Shown here: piece by piece, positions 42,540 through 52,464 of the stretch
Position numbering within the stretch: the first letter of the stretch is position 1
How the letters are laid out: every line of letters starts with the position of its first letter
Assembly (NCBI RefSeq): GCF_030151085.1
Contig: NZ_JASLER010000047.1
Location: 62,001 to 126,000, forward strand
Length of the DNA: 64,000 bases
From: Bacteroides sp.
GTDB lineage: Bacteria; Bacteroidota; Bacteroidia; Bacteroidales; Bacteroidaceae
Reading direction: 5' to 3'
The notes under the pieces: model-generated
The model's input: the letters and a program-made list of their open reading frames with translations, nothing else
The model's database searches: none
Told to the model about the DNA's origin: nothing
Program-made: the position numbers and the translations under genes

Positions 42540-44111
42540 ATGGCATTAAAGAAATTTACTGTATCAGATTTTAATCTGAAAACTGATGGACTGCCTACAG
42601 AGCAGAAATCGTTCATGGAAAACATCGTTGGCATGATGTGTGATGTAATGAACAAATCTCTTGATGGAGTTATGACTCCAGATGATGTTGATACTAAGTT
42701 CAAGGGCCTCAATGATATGTTGAAGGTCTATGACAACGAAAAGTTCAACCAGCTCGTGAAAGATAATGAAGAGTTGATTGAGCAAGTAAAAAACTTGGGC
42801 GAAAGTCTTGAGAAGATGAAACAAAAAGGTATCAACTTTGATGCAGTTGACAATTTCACTGAGAAATTCGGTGAAATGGTTAATAGTCCAAAGTTCTTGG
42901 ATTTCTTGGCTGATCGAGAAAAGAGTTCAGGCTTTTTTGAATTCTCACTTAAAGATCTTGTTTCCACTTCAAACAGCTATGAAGGTGAAGTCTTGATTTC
43001 TCATCGTCGTAGTGAGATTGCAAGCAAGATAGCAGAGAATCGTCACCATATGCGTGATTTCCTTTCTGTAGAACAAGGTGATCCAGGCTCGACTAACCAT
43101 ACTTGGCTTCAAATTACTGAAGTAGACCGTAACGCCCGTTTCGTCACTGAAAATGGTATGTTGCCAAAGAGTGCCATCAAGATGCGTGAAAAGAGCACTA
43201 ATGTCAAGCGTGTAGGTACTATGATGGACTTGTCAAAACGAATGTTGAAGCGTACTGCCTGGTTGCGTTCTTGGCTGCTGAACCATGTAGCCAACTGGGT
43301 TTATATGGCTGAGGACAGTAACATTTTGTTCGGTGATGGTACTGGTGAAAACCTTGAAGGAATTACGACTTTCTATGACTGTGAAAGCATCGAAGATTTG
43401 CTTTCACATAATATTGTAACTGGTGAAGCTGGAAGCATCTTGGCTGTAAAAGGTGCAAATTCCAACAAAGATACCGTCATTGAATTTAAGAATTCTCAGT
43501 TTGCTATTCGTGATGGTATGGTGATAACATTCACAGGAGCTACTGACTTGACAGAACTCAATAATCCACATGAGATTATTAAGCAAAACGACCGCGTCAT
43601 TCTGCTTAGAGGTGTAGAGTATAAAGAAGAATCCACAATTGAGAATCTTGCTTTCTCTGTTAAACACAAGTTCTTCAAGAACATTCCAGAACCGAATCCG
43701 GAAGATGCTATTCGTACCGGCTTTGCATTAGCTACATTTAACGAGTTTTCTCCAAACGCAGTCGTGTTTAGTCCTTCAACTGTAAACTCTATTATGAGTT
43801 TGAAAGATACTACTGGGCGTCCGCTTGATTTGATTAAAGTTCGTAACGGTGTGAAGTATATCGCCGAGCGTCCTATTATTGAGTTGCCTCAAATGCATGA
43901 TGGTAAGTATTTGATTGGTGACTTCTATAATGGTGCTTCGTTAATTCAATATACGAATATCGCATTCAATTTCAAAGATGATGTCAACTACGAGGCTCAG
44001 AACATGATAGCCTTGCTCATTCAGGAAGAATTGCTTTTGGCAGTGATATGTCCTTTTGCTTTCTCTTATGGTGATCTTGATAAACTGATTGAAGCAATTA
44101 CTAAACAGTAA
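42540..44111 (+). CDS. Major capsid protein
   Basis: 523 residues from ATG 42540 (MALKKFTVSDF); the longer frame from 42504 adds 12 residues. The N-terminal coiled coil (about 70-120: NEELIEQVKNLGESLEKMKQ) is delta-domain-like scaffold. From about 150 the HK97 fold follows: RSEIASKIAENRHHMRDFLSV, MLKRTAWLRSWLLNHVANW, then GDFYNGASLIQYTNI and a P-loop near the end. Order protease-capsid supports it. Confidence 0.88.
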   Translation: MALKKFTVSDFNLKTDGLPTEQKSFMENIVGMMCDVMNKSLDGVMTPDDVDTKFKGLNDMLKVYDNEKFNQLVKDNEELIEQVKNLGESLEKMKQKGINFDAVDNFTEKFGEMVNSPKFLDFLADREKSSGFFEFSLKDLVSTSNSYEGEVLISHRRSEIASKIAENRHHMRDFLSVEQGDPGSTNHTWLQITEVDRNARFVTENGMLPKSAIKMREKSTNVKRVGTMMDLSKRMLKRTAWLRSWLLNHVANWVYMAEDSNILFGDGTGENLEGITTFYDCESIEDLLSHNIVTGEAGSILAVKGANSNKDTVIEFKNSQFAIRDGMVITFTGATDLTELNNPHEIIKQNDRVILLRGVEYKEESTIENLAFSVKHKFFKNIPEPNPEDAIRTGFALATFNEFSPNAVVFSPSTVNSIMSLKDTTGRPLDLIKVRNGVKYIAERPIIELPQMHDGKYLIGDFYNGASLIQYTNIAFNFKDDVNYEAQNMIALLIQEELLLAVICPFAFSYGDLDKLIEAITKQ

Positions 44112-44115
44112 CAGT

Positions 44116-44589
44116 ATGATGTACATTCTTGATGGAAATGACAAGGATGTCTCCAACGTGCTTAAAGAGCAACGCATTCGTATGAGTAGGGGGCTGATAT
44201 CAATCACCCCTATCTCCGAGTGCGGGCTTATCACTGAGGAAGATGCCCGAAAAACAATGGAAGGGTTTGCTTTATCCATTGAAAATAATGAGGAAATGAT
44301 TTCCACATTGACCAAGGAACATGAAGAAATAAAAGCGCATGTTTCCAAACTTGAAACGGCTATGAACGAGAAAGATGCTCTGATATTGTCACTCACTACT
44401 GAACGTGATGGCTTGCTTGCTCGCGTATCAGCACTTGAAGAAACCGATGAGGATAAGAAAGAATTGCCGGCAGGTGATTCAAAGGAACTGCCAGCTGGAG
44501 ACACCAAATATACGGATGTAACTGATGATAAGACCGTCATTGTGGAAGAGAAAAAGAGAGGGCGCCCTGCTGCCCGTAAAACTGAATAA
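44116..44589 (+). CDS. Head-region coiled-coil protein
   Basis: 157 residues from ATG 44116 (MMYILDGNDKD). Coiled coil at about 50-105, then ELPAGDSKELPAGD (a tandem repeat) and a basic AT-hook-like end KKRGRPAARK. Probably a minor head or head-tail joining protein by position; not recognised. Confidence 0.6.
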   Translation: MMYILDGNDKDVSNVLKEQRIRMSRGLISITPISECGLITEEDARKTMEGFALSIENNEEMISTLTKEHEEIKAHVSKLETAMNEKDALILSLTTERDGLLARVSALEETDEDKKELPAGDSKELPAGDTKYTDVTDDKTVIVEEKKRGRPAARKTE

Positions 44590-44591
44590 CT

Positions 44592-45143
44592 ATGCTGATT
44601 GATGTCTCATATTTCTTAGCTGGGCCGCGGCATATCGCTAATGCCTCTATGGGCAAACTGCCTTCACAAGATTCTATTGCTGTGAATGATACGATTATGG
44701 AATATGTGAAGGAATACCAGCCTCTTTTCCTTTCCAGTATGTTAGGGTACAAGCTCTCTAAAGAGGTAGCTGATTATCTCGAACTGCTGGAAAATGAGGT
44801 AGCCGATGCCGATAAAGATGCAGGTGTTGAAGCTGTAATGAATGATATGGTTGTGGAAGAGTCAAAGTATGAACTGCTATGTACACAGTTGCGCGAATCA
44901 TTCGCGAATTATGTGTTCTTCCATATCCTTCGAGATGCCAATACGCAAGCAACCATTAAGGGGCTTGTGCTATTGAAATGTGATAATACATATATTGCTC
45001 CCATCCAACGGCAAGTTAGTATATGGAACGATATGGTGAAGAAGAACAAAAAGTTTGTGAAGTGGGCTTCTTCACTGGAATGTCCGTTTAATGTGAGCAT
45101 AGAAAGTAACATGTTAACCCCAATTAATGCCTTTAACTTATGA
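44592..45143 (+). CDS. Putative head-tail connector (DUF6712-like)
   Basis: 183 residues. MLIDVSYFLAGPRHIANAS, IMEYVKEYQPLFLSSMLGY and NYVFFHILRDANTQATIKG fit the helical adaptor proteins (DUF6712-type) encoded after the capsid in Bacteroidetes phages. Overlaps the next start by 4 bp. Confidence 0.65.
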   Translation: MLIDVSYFLAGPRHIANASMGKLPSQDSIAVNDTIMEYVKEYQPLFLSSMLGYKLSKEVADYLELLENEVADADKDAGVEAVMNDMVVEESKYELLCTQLRESFANYVFFHILRDANTQATIKGLVLLKCDNTYIAPIQRQVSIWNDMVKKNKKFVKWASSLECPFNVSIESNMLTPINAFNL

Positions 45144-45706
45144 ATGAACCGGATATCATAGAGATTTTCTCTGAGGTAGTGAAGAATGTGTCAGAAGACC
45201 TTGAAATCATCTATACAGATGGAAAAGGTAATACTGAGGTTCTAAAGAACCTGCCTGTTAATTTCATATTCGGAAGTGGCCAATATGTCAAAGATGTATT
45301 GGATGTCACTACGAAATCGGATAAAACTGCACCTTCTAAGTTTCCTCTTGTTGCCTTGTTCTGCCCTATAAATGAGGAAAGGGATAATACTGATTACTTC
45401 GCTAAAGCGAAAGTATCATTGGTTATTGCATGCTCATCCAGTCGTGAATGGAGTAATGAGCAACGCCATGTAACGTCATTTAAGAATATCCTTCGACCGA
45501 TTTATAACCGTTTGATTAAAGTCCTTTTAGAAGATAATAGGTTTGATTGGGGGTATGAGGATAAGGTTAAGCATAGTTATTCAGAAAACTATTCTTATGG
45601 TAGATATGGTGCCTTTACTGAGAGTGGAGAAGCTGTTAGTGAAACTATAGATGCCATTAATATTAAAGCTATGGAAATTATAATTAATAATCCAAATTGT
45701 AGATAA
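45140..45706 (+). CDS. Putative head-tail joining / tail-completion protein
   Basis: 188 residues. Mixed alpha/beta, with FGSGQYVKDVLDVTTKS in the first half and NILRPIYNRLIKVLLEDNRF in the second. Assigned only by its place between connector and tail tube. Confidence 0.5.
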   Translation: MNEPDIIEIFSEVVKNVSEDLEIIYTDGKGNTEVLKNLPVNFIFGSGQYVKDVLDVTTKSDKTAPSKFPLVALFCPINEERDNTDYFAKAKVSLVIACSSSREWSNEQRHVTSFKNILRPIYNRLIKVLLEDNRFDWGYEDKVKHSYSENYSYGRYGAFTESGEAVSETIDAINIKAMEIIINNPNCR

Positions 45707-45707
45707 A

Positions 45708-46547
45708 ATGAGAAGTACTAGAACTTGTGAGAGTGCGCAGTTAAATACAGGCGGCTCAATGTGTCAAATCGACTGGGGTAAAATAAAGGGTGCCATTCTA
45801 ATGGAACATGGGCAGAAACTTCCTGCTGAGCTTACAAAAGACAAACTATTGGAATTGTGTCATGCTGACCGTCCGGAACGGATATATCCGATATTGCCAT
45901 TTGTGGAATATGCGAAAAATGGGGGTGATCCTCAAGTAAGTGCCATTGGATATGGTGCCAGCCTGTACAATGGGCTGAACTCTCAAACTGACACATTCAC
46001 CTTGCAGAAATTTGATGAGACACTGAATGCGAAGTTATTGCAATGTGCTGCTAAAGAATGGGACGTGTGTTTTTTTGATGATAAACGGTTGTATGGTTAT
46101 AATGATGGCACCGATATACTTGCAGGAATCCCGATGTCAACAGTGTACCCTACAGTAACTCCTTTCTCTACCGGTTCTGCAAAGTCTACCATGACTGTTA
46201 GTTTCTGCCATGCAGATATTGAGGACACTTATACACATCTTGATTTCGTGGATTTGAAAATCAATCTTAAGAATGTCCTAAGGGGGTTAACAGAAGTGTT
46301 ACTAACCAGTAAAGAGGCTAATAAGTTTGTGTTGGTTGAAAAGGTTGGTGGTTACGACCTTACCACTTTGTTTGGCGATGTCATTGCCAAGGCTGCTGCA
46401 ACTGTTCTGAATGGAGCAACTTCTGCTACTTATGCAGATGGTATTATTACTGTTGTACCTGCCAATGGTGGAACTACTGTATCTCTGAAATCACCTTCTG
46501 TTTTGTATGAGAGTGGAATCAAATTCATTGAAGGAGTACCGGTATGA
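45708..46547 (+). CDS. Putative major tail (tube) protein
   Basis: 279 residues. SVSFCHADIEDTYTH-type beta strands and LFGDVIAKAAATVLNGATSA then GGTTVSLKSPSVLYESGIKF suggest a beta-sandwich tube protein with a C-terminal Ig-like stretch. Size and position before the tape measure fit. Its stop overlaps the next ATG (ATGA). Confidence 0.6.
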   Translation: MRSTRTCESAQLNTGGSMCQIDWGKIKGAILMEHGQKLPAELTKDKLLELCHADRPERIYPILPFVEYAKNGGDPQVSAIGYGASLYNGLNSQTDTFTLQKFDETLNAKLLQCAAKEWDVCFFDDKRLYGYNDGTDILAGIPMSTVYPTVTPFSTGSAKSTMTVSFCHADIEDTYTHLDFVDLKINLKNVLRGLTEVLLTSKEANKFVLVEKVGGYDLTTLFGDVIAKAAATVLNGATSATYADGIITVVPANGGTTVSLKSPSVLYESGIKFIEGVPV

Positions 46548-46723
46548 GAATTGAAAATGTGACTTTCGTGGAACCGGCAGTAAAGGCTATGAAGAAGACT
46601 GAGTTCATAGACAAACACATGCCGGTTATTTGGCAGGATCGTTCTGAAGACGATCGTAAGAAGATGCTTTCAGATACTTACGATCTGATAAAGAAAGGAA
46701 AAGTTGAAGAAGTGAAGGGTTGA
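46544..46723 (+). CDS. Small tail-region protein
   Basis: 59 residues: MRIENVTFVEPAVKAMKKTE, then DDRKKMLSDTYDLIKKGKV. Starts by ATGA overlap with the tail-tube gene and ends 7 bp before a terminator. Possibly a tail-assembly chaperone-like gene; no frameshift site seen. Confidence 0.6.
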   Translation: MRIENVTFVEPAVKAMKKTEFIDKHMPVIWQDRSEDDRKKMLSDTYDLIKKGKVEEVKG

Positions 46724-46730
46724 TGAATGA

Positions 46731-46766
46731 GGGGGATGAGGTTTAAAGTGCATCCCCCTTTTACTT
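46731..46766 (+). terminator. Rho-independent terminator in tail operon
   Basis: GGGGGAT (46731-46737) pairs with ATCCCCC (46752-46758), followed by TTTTACTTTTT. Placed after the tail-tube genes, where partial termination would raise tube over tape-measure mRNA. Confidence 0.75.
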
Positions 46767-46774
46767 TTTAGGTT

Positions 46775-47296
46775 ATGACCAGTATAGAAGAAGTATATAA
46801 TGTCATACATAAAATTGCTACCGGCATCGAGAATGAATGTGCAGCCTGCCTGGATGATAATAAAGATGTTGTCGAGGGACTGATACGTGAGCAACTGTAT
46901 AGCGGAGTGAATGGCAAAGAACGTTTGTTAAGCCCTACTTATGAGAACGACCCATTTTTTGAGGAGCCCGGGCGTTGGTATCACCGTAGCAAACAGTACA
47001 AGCATTGGAAACAGAAAATAACTCCACCAATCGGTTCAGAGGTGTTGTTCCTTTCTCCACGTTCTGTTGAGGTTCCTAACCTTTTCATCACCGGACGGTT
47101 TCATGACAGTGTATCTGCTAAATTAATCGGTGATGGGCTAAACATAGATACCGAAGGCTTTATTGATGGCCCGGATATCAAGGAGAAATATGGAGAAAAC
47201 ATTTTCATGCTTGGTAATACCGGGAAGAAATACTTTGCAAAGAATATACTTCGTCCCTGGCTGGATAAATTTATGAAAAATAGTGGATATCATTAA
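46775..47296 (+). CDS. Tail-region hypothetical protein
   Basis: 173 residues. ENDPFFEEPGRWYHRSKQYK and LFLSPRSVEVPNLFITGRFH, then FIDGPDIKEKYG. Position between tube and tape measure suggests a minor tail or completion protein; not recognised. Confidence 0.55.
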   Translation: MTSIEEVYNVIHKIATGIENECAACLDDNKDVVEGLIREQLYSGVNGKERLLSPTYENDPFFEEPGRWYHRSKQYKHWKQKITPPIGSEVLFLSPRSVEVPNLFITGRFHDSVSAKLIGDGLNIDTEGFIDGPDIKEKYGENIFMLGNTGKKYFAKNILRPWLDKFMKNSGYH

Positions 47297-47323
47297 AATA
47301 AATAATAATGGAGGAACAAAGTT

Positions 47324-47512
47324 ATGGCATGCAATTGCGATAATAAGAAAGTTATGTGCGAGTGTGCTTATGTAAGCGAGCTTGCACGTAAAGCCGCCAT
47401 ATTGGAACAATGTATCTATGTGGTCTATAAAAAGGCTGACGATACTTATTGCTTTGATAAGGTAGGTAGTGAGATAGAAGGAACGATTGTCGAATTTAGA
47501 CATTATATGTGA
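47324..47512 (+). CDS. Small Cys-rich tail-region protein
   Basis: 62 residues with CNCDNKKVMCEC near the start and a beta-rich remainder (YVVYKKADDTYCFDKVG). Likely metal-binding. Stop overlaps the tape-measure start. Confidence 0.55.
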   Translation: MACNCDNKKVMCECAYVSELARKAAILEQCIYVVYKKADDTYCFDKVGSEIEGTIVEFRHYM

Positions 47513-50500
47513 TGGCAGAATTAAAAATTACAGACCTTATAGATAAAGGTCAAATAGAGGAAATAGTGCAACTGGATAAGAAGTTAGCTGCATTAAAAGA
47601 AACTTATGTTGTTGTCGCAACAAAGCTTGCAGAAGGTTTAAAAATAGAAGTAAATGCTCCAAAAGATTTGGATAAACTCTATGAATTATATAATAAGCAG
47701 GCAGCAGCGGCCAGTAAGACATCTGCTGAGTTCAATGCTACTCTTGAGAAACAGAGACAGGTTATCCAGGAGGTTGCCGATAGCTTGCAGAAGAAGGTTG
47801 CTGCAGGAGAATTATCTGCAAAGGATATGAAGGCATTGACTGATGCGAGTTCGAAAAATACAGAAGCCTTGGAGAAAATGGCTAAAGCTGAACTAGCTGC
47901 AACTAAAGCACAGACAGCTGGTAATTCTTCCCGTAAAAGTGCTACATTATCCGAGGAGGAAAGACTCAAAGTTATTAAGTCTGCAATTGATTTGACTAAT
48001 CAAGAAATCCATAGTCGCTCACAAGCTAAAGAAGTGAATAAGCAGTTGCAAAAGGCTGTTGATTTATTGAAAGATACTGATGAAGGATATATTACTACTT
48101 TAGCAAGACTTAATTCCACTATTGGCATCAATACTGATTATGTAAAGCGTAATTCTGATAGATACACTAAGCAGAAGATGACTATTGGTGCATATCGCGA
48201 AGAAGTAAAAGCTGCAATTATAGAATTACAGAATGGGAATAAATCGTTAAACAATTTTGGAATTATTGCAAAAGGTTATGGTAATATATTGAAGTCTAGT
48301 TTCACAGATGGTTTTAGAGAGGTGAAATCTGGTGTAGGGGATATGGTTAAAGGATTTGTAGGTGCTCAAGGAATTTTACTTGCTATTCAGAAACTTATTG
48401 GACTATTTAAATCAGGAATTTCCGCAGCCATTGATTTTGAAGCAGCAAATAGTAAACTTGCAGCAATTCTTGGCACAACGTCTAACAGCATAAAAGAACT
48501 TACAAACGATGCTGCTCGCCTTGGTAAAACAACAAAATATACAGCTTCAGAAGCCACAAATCTGCAAGTAGAACTTGCGAAACTTGGTTTTTCTAAAAAA
48601 GAAATTCTGGAATCAACTGAATATATTTTGAAGTTTGCTCAAGCTACAGGTGCTGAGTTACCAGAGGCTGCTGCATTGGCTGGTGCAGCATTGAGAATGT
48701 TTAATGCTGATACATCGGAAACAGAAAGATATGTTTCTGCAATGGCTGTAGCAACAACAAAGAGTGCTTTGTCATTCTCTTATCTTCAAACAGCTATGCC
48801 TATTGTTGGTCCAGTTGCTAAAGCATTTAATTTTCAGATAGAAGATACTCTTGCTTTGCTTGGAAAATTGGCTGACGCAGGATTTGATGCTTCTATGGCT
48901 GCTACCGCTACAAGAAATATTTTCCTAAATCTTGCAGATTCTAATGGAAAACTGGCGAAATCTTTAGGTGGTCCAGTTTCCACTCTGCCTGAACTTGCGG
49001 AAGGATTGTTGAAATTGAAAGAGCAAGGCATTGATCTAAATTCGACTCTTGAACTTACTGATAAACGGAGCGTTGCAGCTTTTAATGCGTTTCTTACTGC
49101 CGCTGATAAGATAGTTCCATTACGCGAACAGATTACTGGAGTTGATAAGGAACTAGGTGATATGGCTGAGGAAATGAATGATAACGTAAAAGGTGCACTT
49201 GCAGGATTGTCTTCTGCTTGGGAATCGTTTATGATAACTATTATGGGTAGCAATGGAGTTCTTCGTGGAGCTATTGAAGATCTTACAAGTTTAGTTAGAG
49301 GTATGCGTGATGTTATCGCCACTACTGAGCAACTTGGACAAGAAAGGTTAGATAGCGCAAAGAGAATAGGGCAAGAAGCCGCCAAGAGCGATAAAGATTG
49401 GGTGAAGTCAAAACTAGAGAGTGTTGAAACTGTTGCTTTTCATTATCGAAAGGAGGGATTAGATGGTGAAAAGGCATTTGAAAAAGCACGTGGAGAGCAG
49501 TTGAAAATATTAGAACGTTCTCTTACACAAGAACAAGCAAGGCTTGATCTTTATACAAATCGCAATAAAAAGAACTGGGAGGAATATAATAATTCTTCAT
49601 TTTGGAAACAAGGGCTTGGATTACAACGTGCTACGTCTGCTATAAATGATGATATTAATGAATCATTCGAACTTATTGAGCAACAAACTCAATTTGTTGA
49701 GAGTTTAAAAACTAAGATGGAGCAGATTAGAGAATTAAAGAACGAATATATTGCTTCTGGAAATAATACGTTTACTCCCACAAAAACAGAGAAAGAACTT
49801 AAAAAAGAGCAGGATGCACTTGAAAAAGCAGCTAAAGAGCGGCAGCGCATCCTTGAAACAATGCAACAGTCTGAGCTTGACCTCATGGATGAAGGTTTGC
49901 AAAAGGAACTTGCAAAGATTGCTCTCAACTATAACAAGAAAATTGCTGCAATCCGTGGCAATTCTGAAGAAGAACAGAAAACCCGTGAAAATCTTGCCAC
50001 TAGAATGCAGCAAGATATTGGTGATTATGAAGTGGACTTTTATTTGAAGAAAGAACAGGAACGCATACAGAATAAACTTGCTGTTGTGAAAAAAGGTTCG
50101 GATGAAGAATATGAACTTAGTCTTTCTTTACTCAAAATTCAGGAGGAAGCCGAAAAAGAATCTGCCATTAGAAATAATGAGGATATCCTTGCTGTTGAAG
50201 AAAAATATGCAAAGAAAAGACTGGAATTGAACGAAAATCATGCTATAGAGAAAAATAAGAAACTTGAAGAAGAGTATGCTGCAAGAATTGTACTTGTAAA
50301 TACTGCAATGGGTAAAGAGCTTGATGAACTTACAGCCAAGTATAAAAAGGGTGAGATAAATGCAGAAAACTATGAGAAAAACAAAGCTGCCATCACTCGG
50401 AAATATATGCTCCAACAGCTTGCGACTGCCTTGGAACTCGCTAAAATAATGTCCGATATGCCTGGTTTGTCTGATGAAGATAGATTGAAGATGAAACAGA

Positions 50501-51540
50501 AGGTTGCCGAAGCTGAAATAGCATTATCTAATGCTGTTCGTGATAATGCGGTTGCTGATACAGAAGATGCAGCAAAAGCACATCAGAAGTGGTTAGGTGA
50601 ATTTTCTAACAGTCTTGATACAATGAATGATATTGCTAGGGATGCTCTTGGTGATACAGCTAATATTTTCAGTGGTTTATCAATCATCATAGAGGATATA
50701 GTAAAGGATGGAAAATTAAGCCTTGAAGGTCTTGCGATTGCTGTTATTGATGTCTTTAGTGGTCTCAATGATATTGTGCAAAATAGTTATAGTGCACGAA
50801 TAGAGAAAATAGAAGAAGAGCAGGATGCCAATGAAGAAGCCAAGGATAAGGACATAGAACGAATTGAGAACTTAGCTGAAATAGGTTCCATATCGGAAGA
50901 AGAGGCAGAAGCTCGAAAACGTGCTGCTCAGGACAAAACAGCCGCTAAGAATGCTGAACTTGACAAGAAAAAGCAGGCAATGGCTAAAAAACAAGCAACA
51001 TGGGATAAGGCAACGAGTATCGCACAGGCGGGTATTGCAACAGCTTTGGCAATTACTAAGTCTTTGCCTAACTTCATATTAGCCGCTATTGTAGGTGCTA
51101 TGGGAGCCATACAAATAGCAACAATTGCGGCAACTCCCATTCCTTCTTATGCTGAAGGTACAAAAAATGGTTCTCATCCTGGAGGGAAAGCATTGGTCGG
51201 TGATGCCGGCAAACATGAGGTTGTCATGTATAACGGTCTTGCATGGGTTACTCCTAATACTCCAATGATGGTTGACTTACCTCGCGGATCCAAGGTGTTC
51301 CCAGACGTTGATGAAATGGATATGCCTGATTGGAACTCACTGGATTTAGAAATGTCGTTCGCAAATCATAAGTTTAGAGGTTCTAAGAGCGATATCGAAA
51401 GAACTACCGTAATTAATGATTTCTCAAGGCTTGAGCAAAAAATGGATGAGAACAACCGATTGCTTGCACAAAGAATCAAGCAGCAAAAGAAGTATGATGC
51501 AGATAGAGATTTTGAACTATACAAGCTGAGAAAGTTATGA
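47512..51540 (+). CDS. Tape measure protein
   Basis: 1342 residues from ATG 47512 (MAELKITDLIDKGQ), overlapping the previous stop. Long coiled coils flank a TP901-type core at about 310-560 (LGKTTKYTASEATNLQVELA, LPEAAALAGAALRMF, AMPIVGPVAKAFNF). A hydrophobic segment near 285-300, a second coiled coil (about 750-980), and a membrane-like stretch near 1165-1210 (FILAAIVGAMGAIQIATIAA) follow. It sets tail length and helps DNA entry. Confidence 0.92.
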   Translation: MAELKITDLIDKGQIEEIVQLDKKLAALKETYVVVATKLAEGLKIEVNAPKDLDKLYELYNKQAAAASKTSAEFNATLEKQRQVIQEVADSLQKKVAAGELSAKDMKALTDASSKNTEALEKMAKAELAATKAQTAGNSSRKSATLSEEERLKVIKSAIDLTNQEIHSRSQAKEVNKQLQKAVDLLKDTDEGYITTLARLNSTIGINTDYVKRNSDRYTKQKMTIGAYREEVKAAIIELQNGNKSLNNFGIIAKGYGNILKSSFTDGFREVKSGVGDMVKGFVGAQGILLAIQKLIGLFKSGISAAIDFEAANSKLAAILGTTSNSIKELTNDAARLGKTTKYTASEATNLQVELAKLGFSKKEILESTEYILKFAQATGAELPEAAALAGAALRMFNADTSETERYVSAMAVATTKSALSFSYLQTAMPIVGPVAKAFNFQIEDTLALLGKLADAGFDASMAATATRNIFLNLADSNGKLAKSLGGPVSTLPELAEGLLKLKEQGIDLNSTLELTDKRSVAAFNAFLTAADKIVPLREQITGVDKELGDMAEEMNDNVKGALAGLSSAWESFMITIMGSNGVLRGAIEDLTSLVRGMRDVIATTEQLGQERLDSAKRIGQEAAKSDKDWVKSKLESVETVAFHYRKEGLDGEKAFEKARGEQLKILERSLTQEQARLDLYTNRNKKNWEEYNNSSFWKQGLGLQRATSAINDDINESFELIEQQTQFVESLKTKMEQIRELKNEYIASGNNTFTPTKTEKELKKEQDALEKAAKERQRILETMQQSELDLMDEGLQKELAKIALNYNKKIAAIRGNSEEEQKTRENLATRMQQDIGDYEVDFYLKKEQERIQNKLAVVKKGSDEEYELSLSLLKIQEEAEKESAIRNNEDILAVEEKYAKKRLELNENHAIEKNKKLEEEYAARIVLVNTAMGKELDELTAKYKKGEINAENYEKNKAAITRKYMLQQLATALELAKIMSDMPGLSDEDRLKMKQKVAEAEIALSNAVRDNAVADTEDAAKAHQKWLGEFSNSLDTMNDIARDALGDTANIFSGLSIIIEDIVKDGKLSLEGLAIAVIDVFSGLNDIVQNSYSARIEKIEEEQDANEEAKDKDIERIENLAEIGSISEEEAEARKRAAQDKTAAKNAELDKKKQAMAKKQATWDKATSIAQAGIATALAITKSLPNFILAAIVGAMGAIQIATIAATPIPSYAEGTKNGSHPGGKALVGDAGKHEVVMYNGLAWVTPNTPMMVDLPRGSKVFPDVDEMDMPDWNSLDLEMSFANHKFRGSKSDIERTTVINDFSRLEQKMDENNRLLAQRIKQQKKYDADRDFELYKLRKL

Positions 51541-52118
51541 AAACAAGATTGAATGAATTATCCCTGGCCCAGTTTATTGAACTGGTATGTGGAGATTATA
51601 GTGTTCTGCTTGCAGATGGTGAGACGACTGATAAGATGCTGTTAGAAGAGAATGCTTCTGAGTTGTTGGTTTCTTACCGTTGTATTACTGATAATGCGAA
51701 TTTTAAAGCGCAATTGATGGAAAAGGAAGAATGTGTAAAAAGTAAAGCAAAAATTCTCATACTGCGATTATGTAGTAATCTTATTGCTTATAAATCCTAT
51801 AATGACGTTCTTACTCTACTTGAATCGCTCGATGAAGATGTATTAGGATTATCTGACAATGATATTAACGAGAAAGTAGATGAAATGCTTAGAACCGCTT
51901 TATTTGAAGCGCATAGAAGTGAATTAGTGAAAGAGAAAGAAGTTAAAGTAGTACGTTCTCCTGATGAAATTAGAGCTTCTTTTGATACTGAAATAGCATT
52001 TGTAATGACACATTTCAAAATGAGTATTGATATAAATACTATCAATGCTGCTGTGTATGCGAATATGCTTCATCAGGCGGAGATACAATTGAAGCCTAAG
52101 CCTAATTTCGGATATTAA
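51537..52118 (+). CDS. Tail-region hypothetical protein
   Basis: 193 residues, helical, acidic. Overlaps the tape-measure stop by 4 bp. No domain recognised; by place a minor tail protein. Confidence 0.55.
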   Translation: MKTRLNELSLAQFIELVCGDYSVLLADGETTDKMLLEENASELLVSYRCITDNANFKAQLMEKEECVKSKAKILILRLCSNLIAYKSYNDVLTLLESLDEDVLGLSDNDINEKVDEMLRTALFEAHRSELVKEKEVKVVRSPDEIRASFDTEIAFVMTHFKMSIDINTINAAVYANMLHQAEIQLKPKPNFGY

Positions 52119-52149
52119 AATAAAAAGCACTCATTTATTGAATTTTTTT

Positions 52150-52191
52150 GAAGGTCATTAGTAACTCAATATGAAATTACTAATGACCTTC
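52150..52191. repeat. Perfect 15-bp stem-loop
   Basis: GAAGGTCATTAGTAA and TTACTAATGACCTTC with a 12-nt loop, just before the 52196 start. The T-run precedes rather than follows it, so it is not a standard plus-strand terminator. Confidence 0.55.
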
Positions 52192-52195
52192 ATTT

Positions 52196-52462
52196 ATGCT
52201 AAAAAATGACACCGATTGCAGAAACACGGCTTTTTGCAACAAATTATCGTCTAAACTCCGAACGATAGAGGAGAAATGTGATAAGATTTTAGATGAGTTA
52301 GCAATCCTTCAAAAGCTAATTATCCCATCAACGAACGATGTTGATGTCCTTGTCTCATCAATGAGAAAAAGTGCTAATGATCTTCTTGAGCAAAGCATCA
52401 AACACAGGGAATACGTAGAGCTGCACACTAAGAGTTCACTCATGACAATAAAAAGGAGGTGA
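52196..52462 (+). CDS. Small helical protein, paralogue of 14334 gene
   Basis: 88 residues. The core KLRTIEEKCDKILDELAIL and A-NDLLEQSIKHREYVELHT align with the early protein at 14334. Two distant copies in one phage imply a duplicated function, perhaps assembly or regulation. Followed by the sigma factor gene. Confidence 0.65.
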   Translation: MLKNDTDCRNTAFCNKLSSKLRTIEEKCDKILDELAILQKLIIPSTNDVDVLVSSMRKSANDLLEQSIKHREYVELHTKSSLMTIKRR

Positions 52463-52464
52463 GT

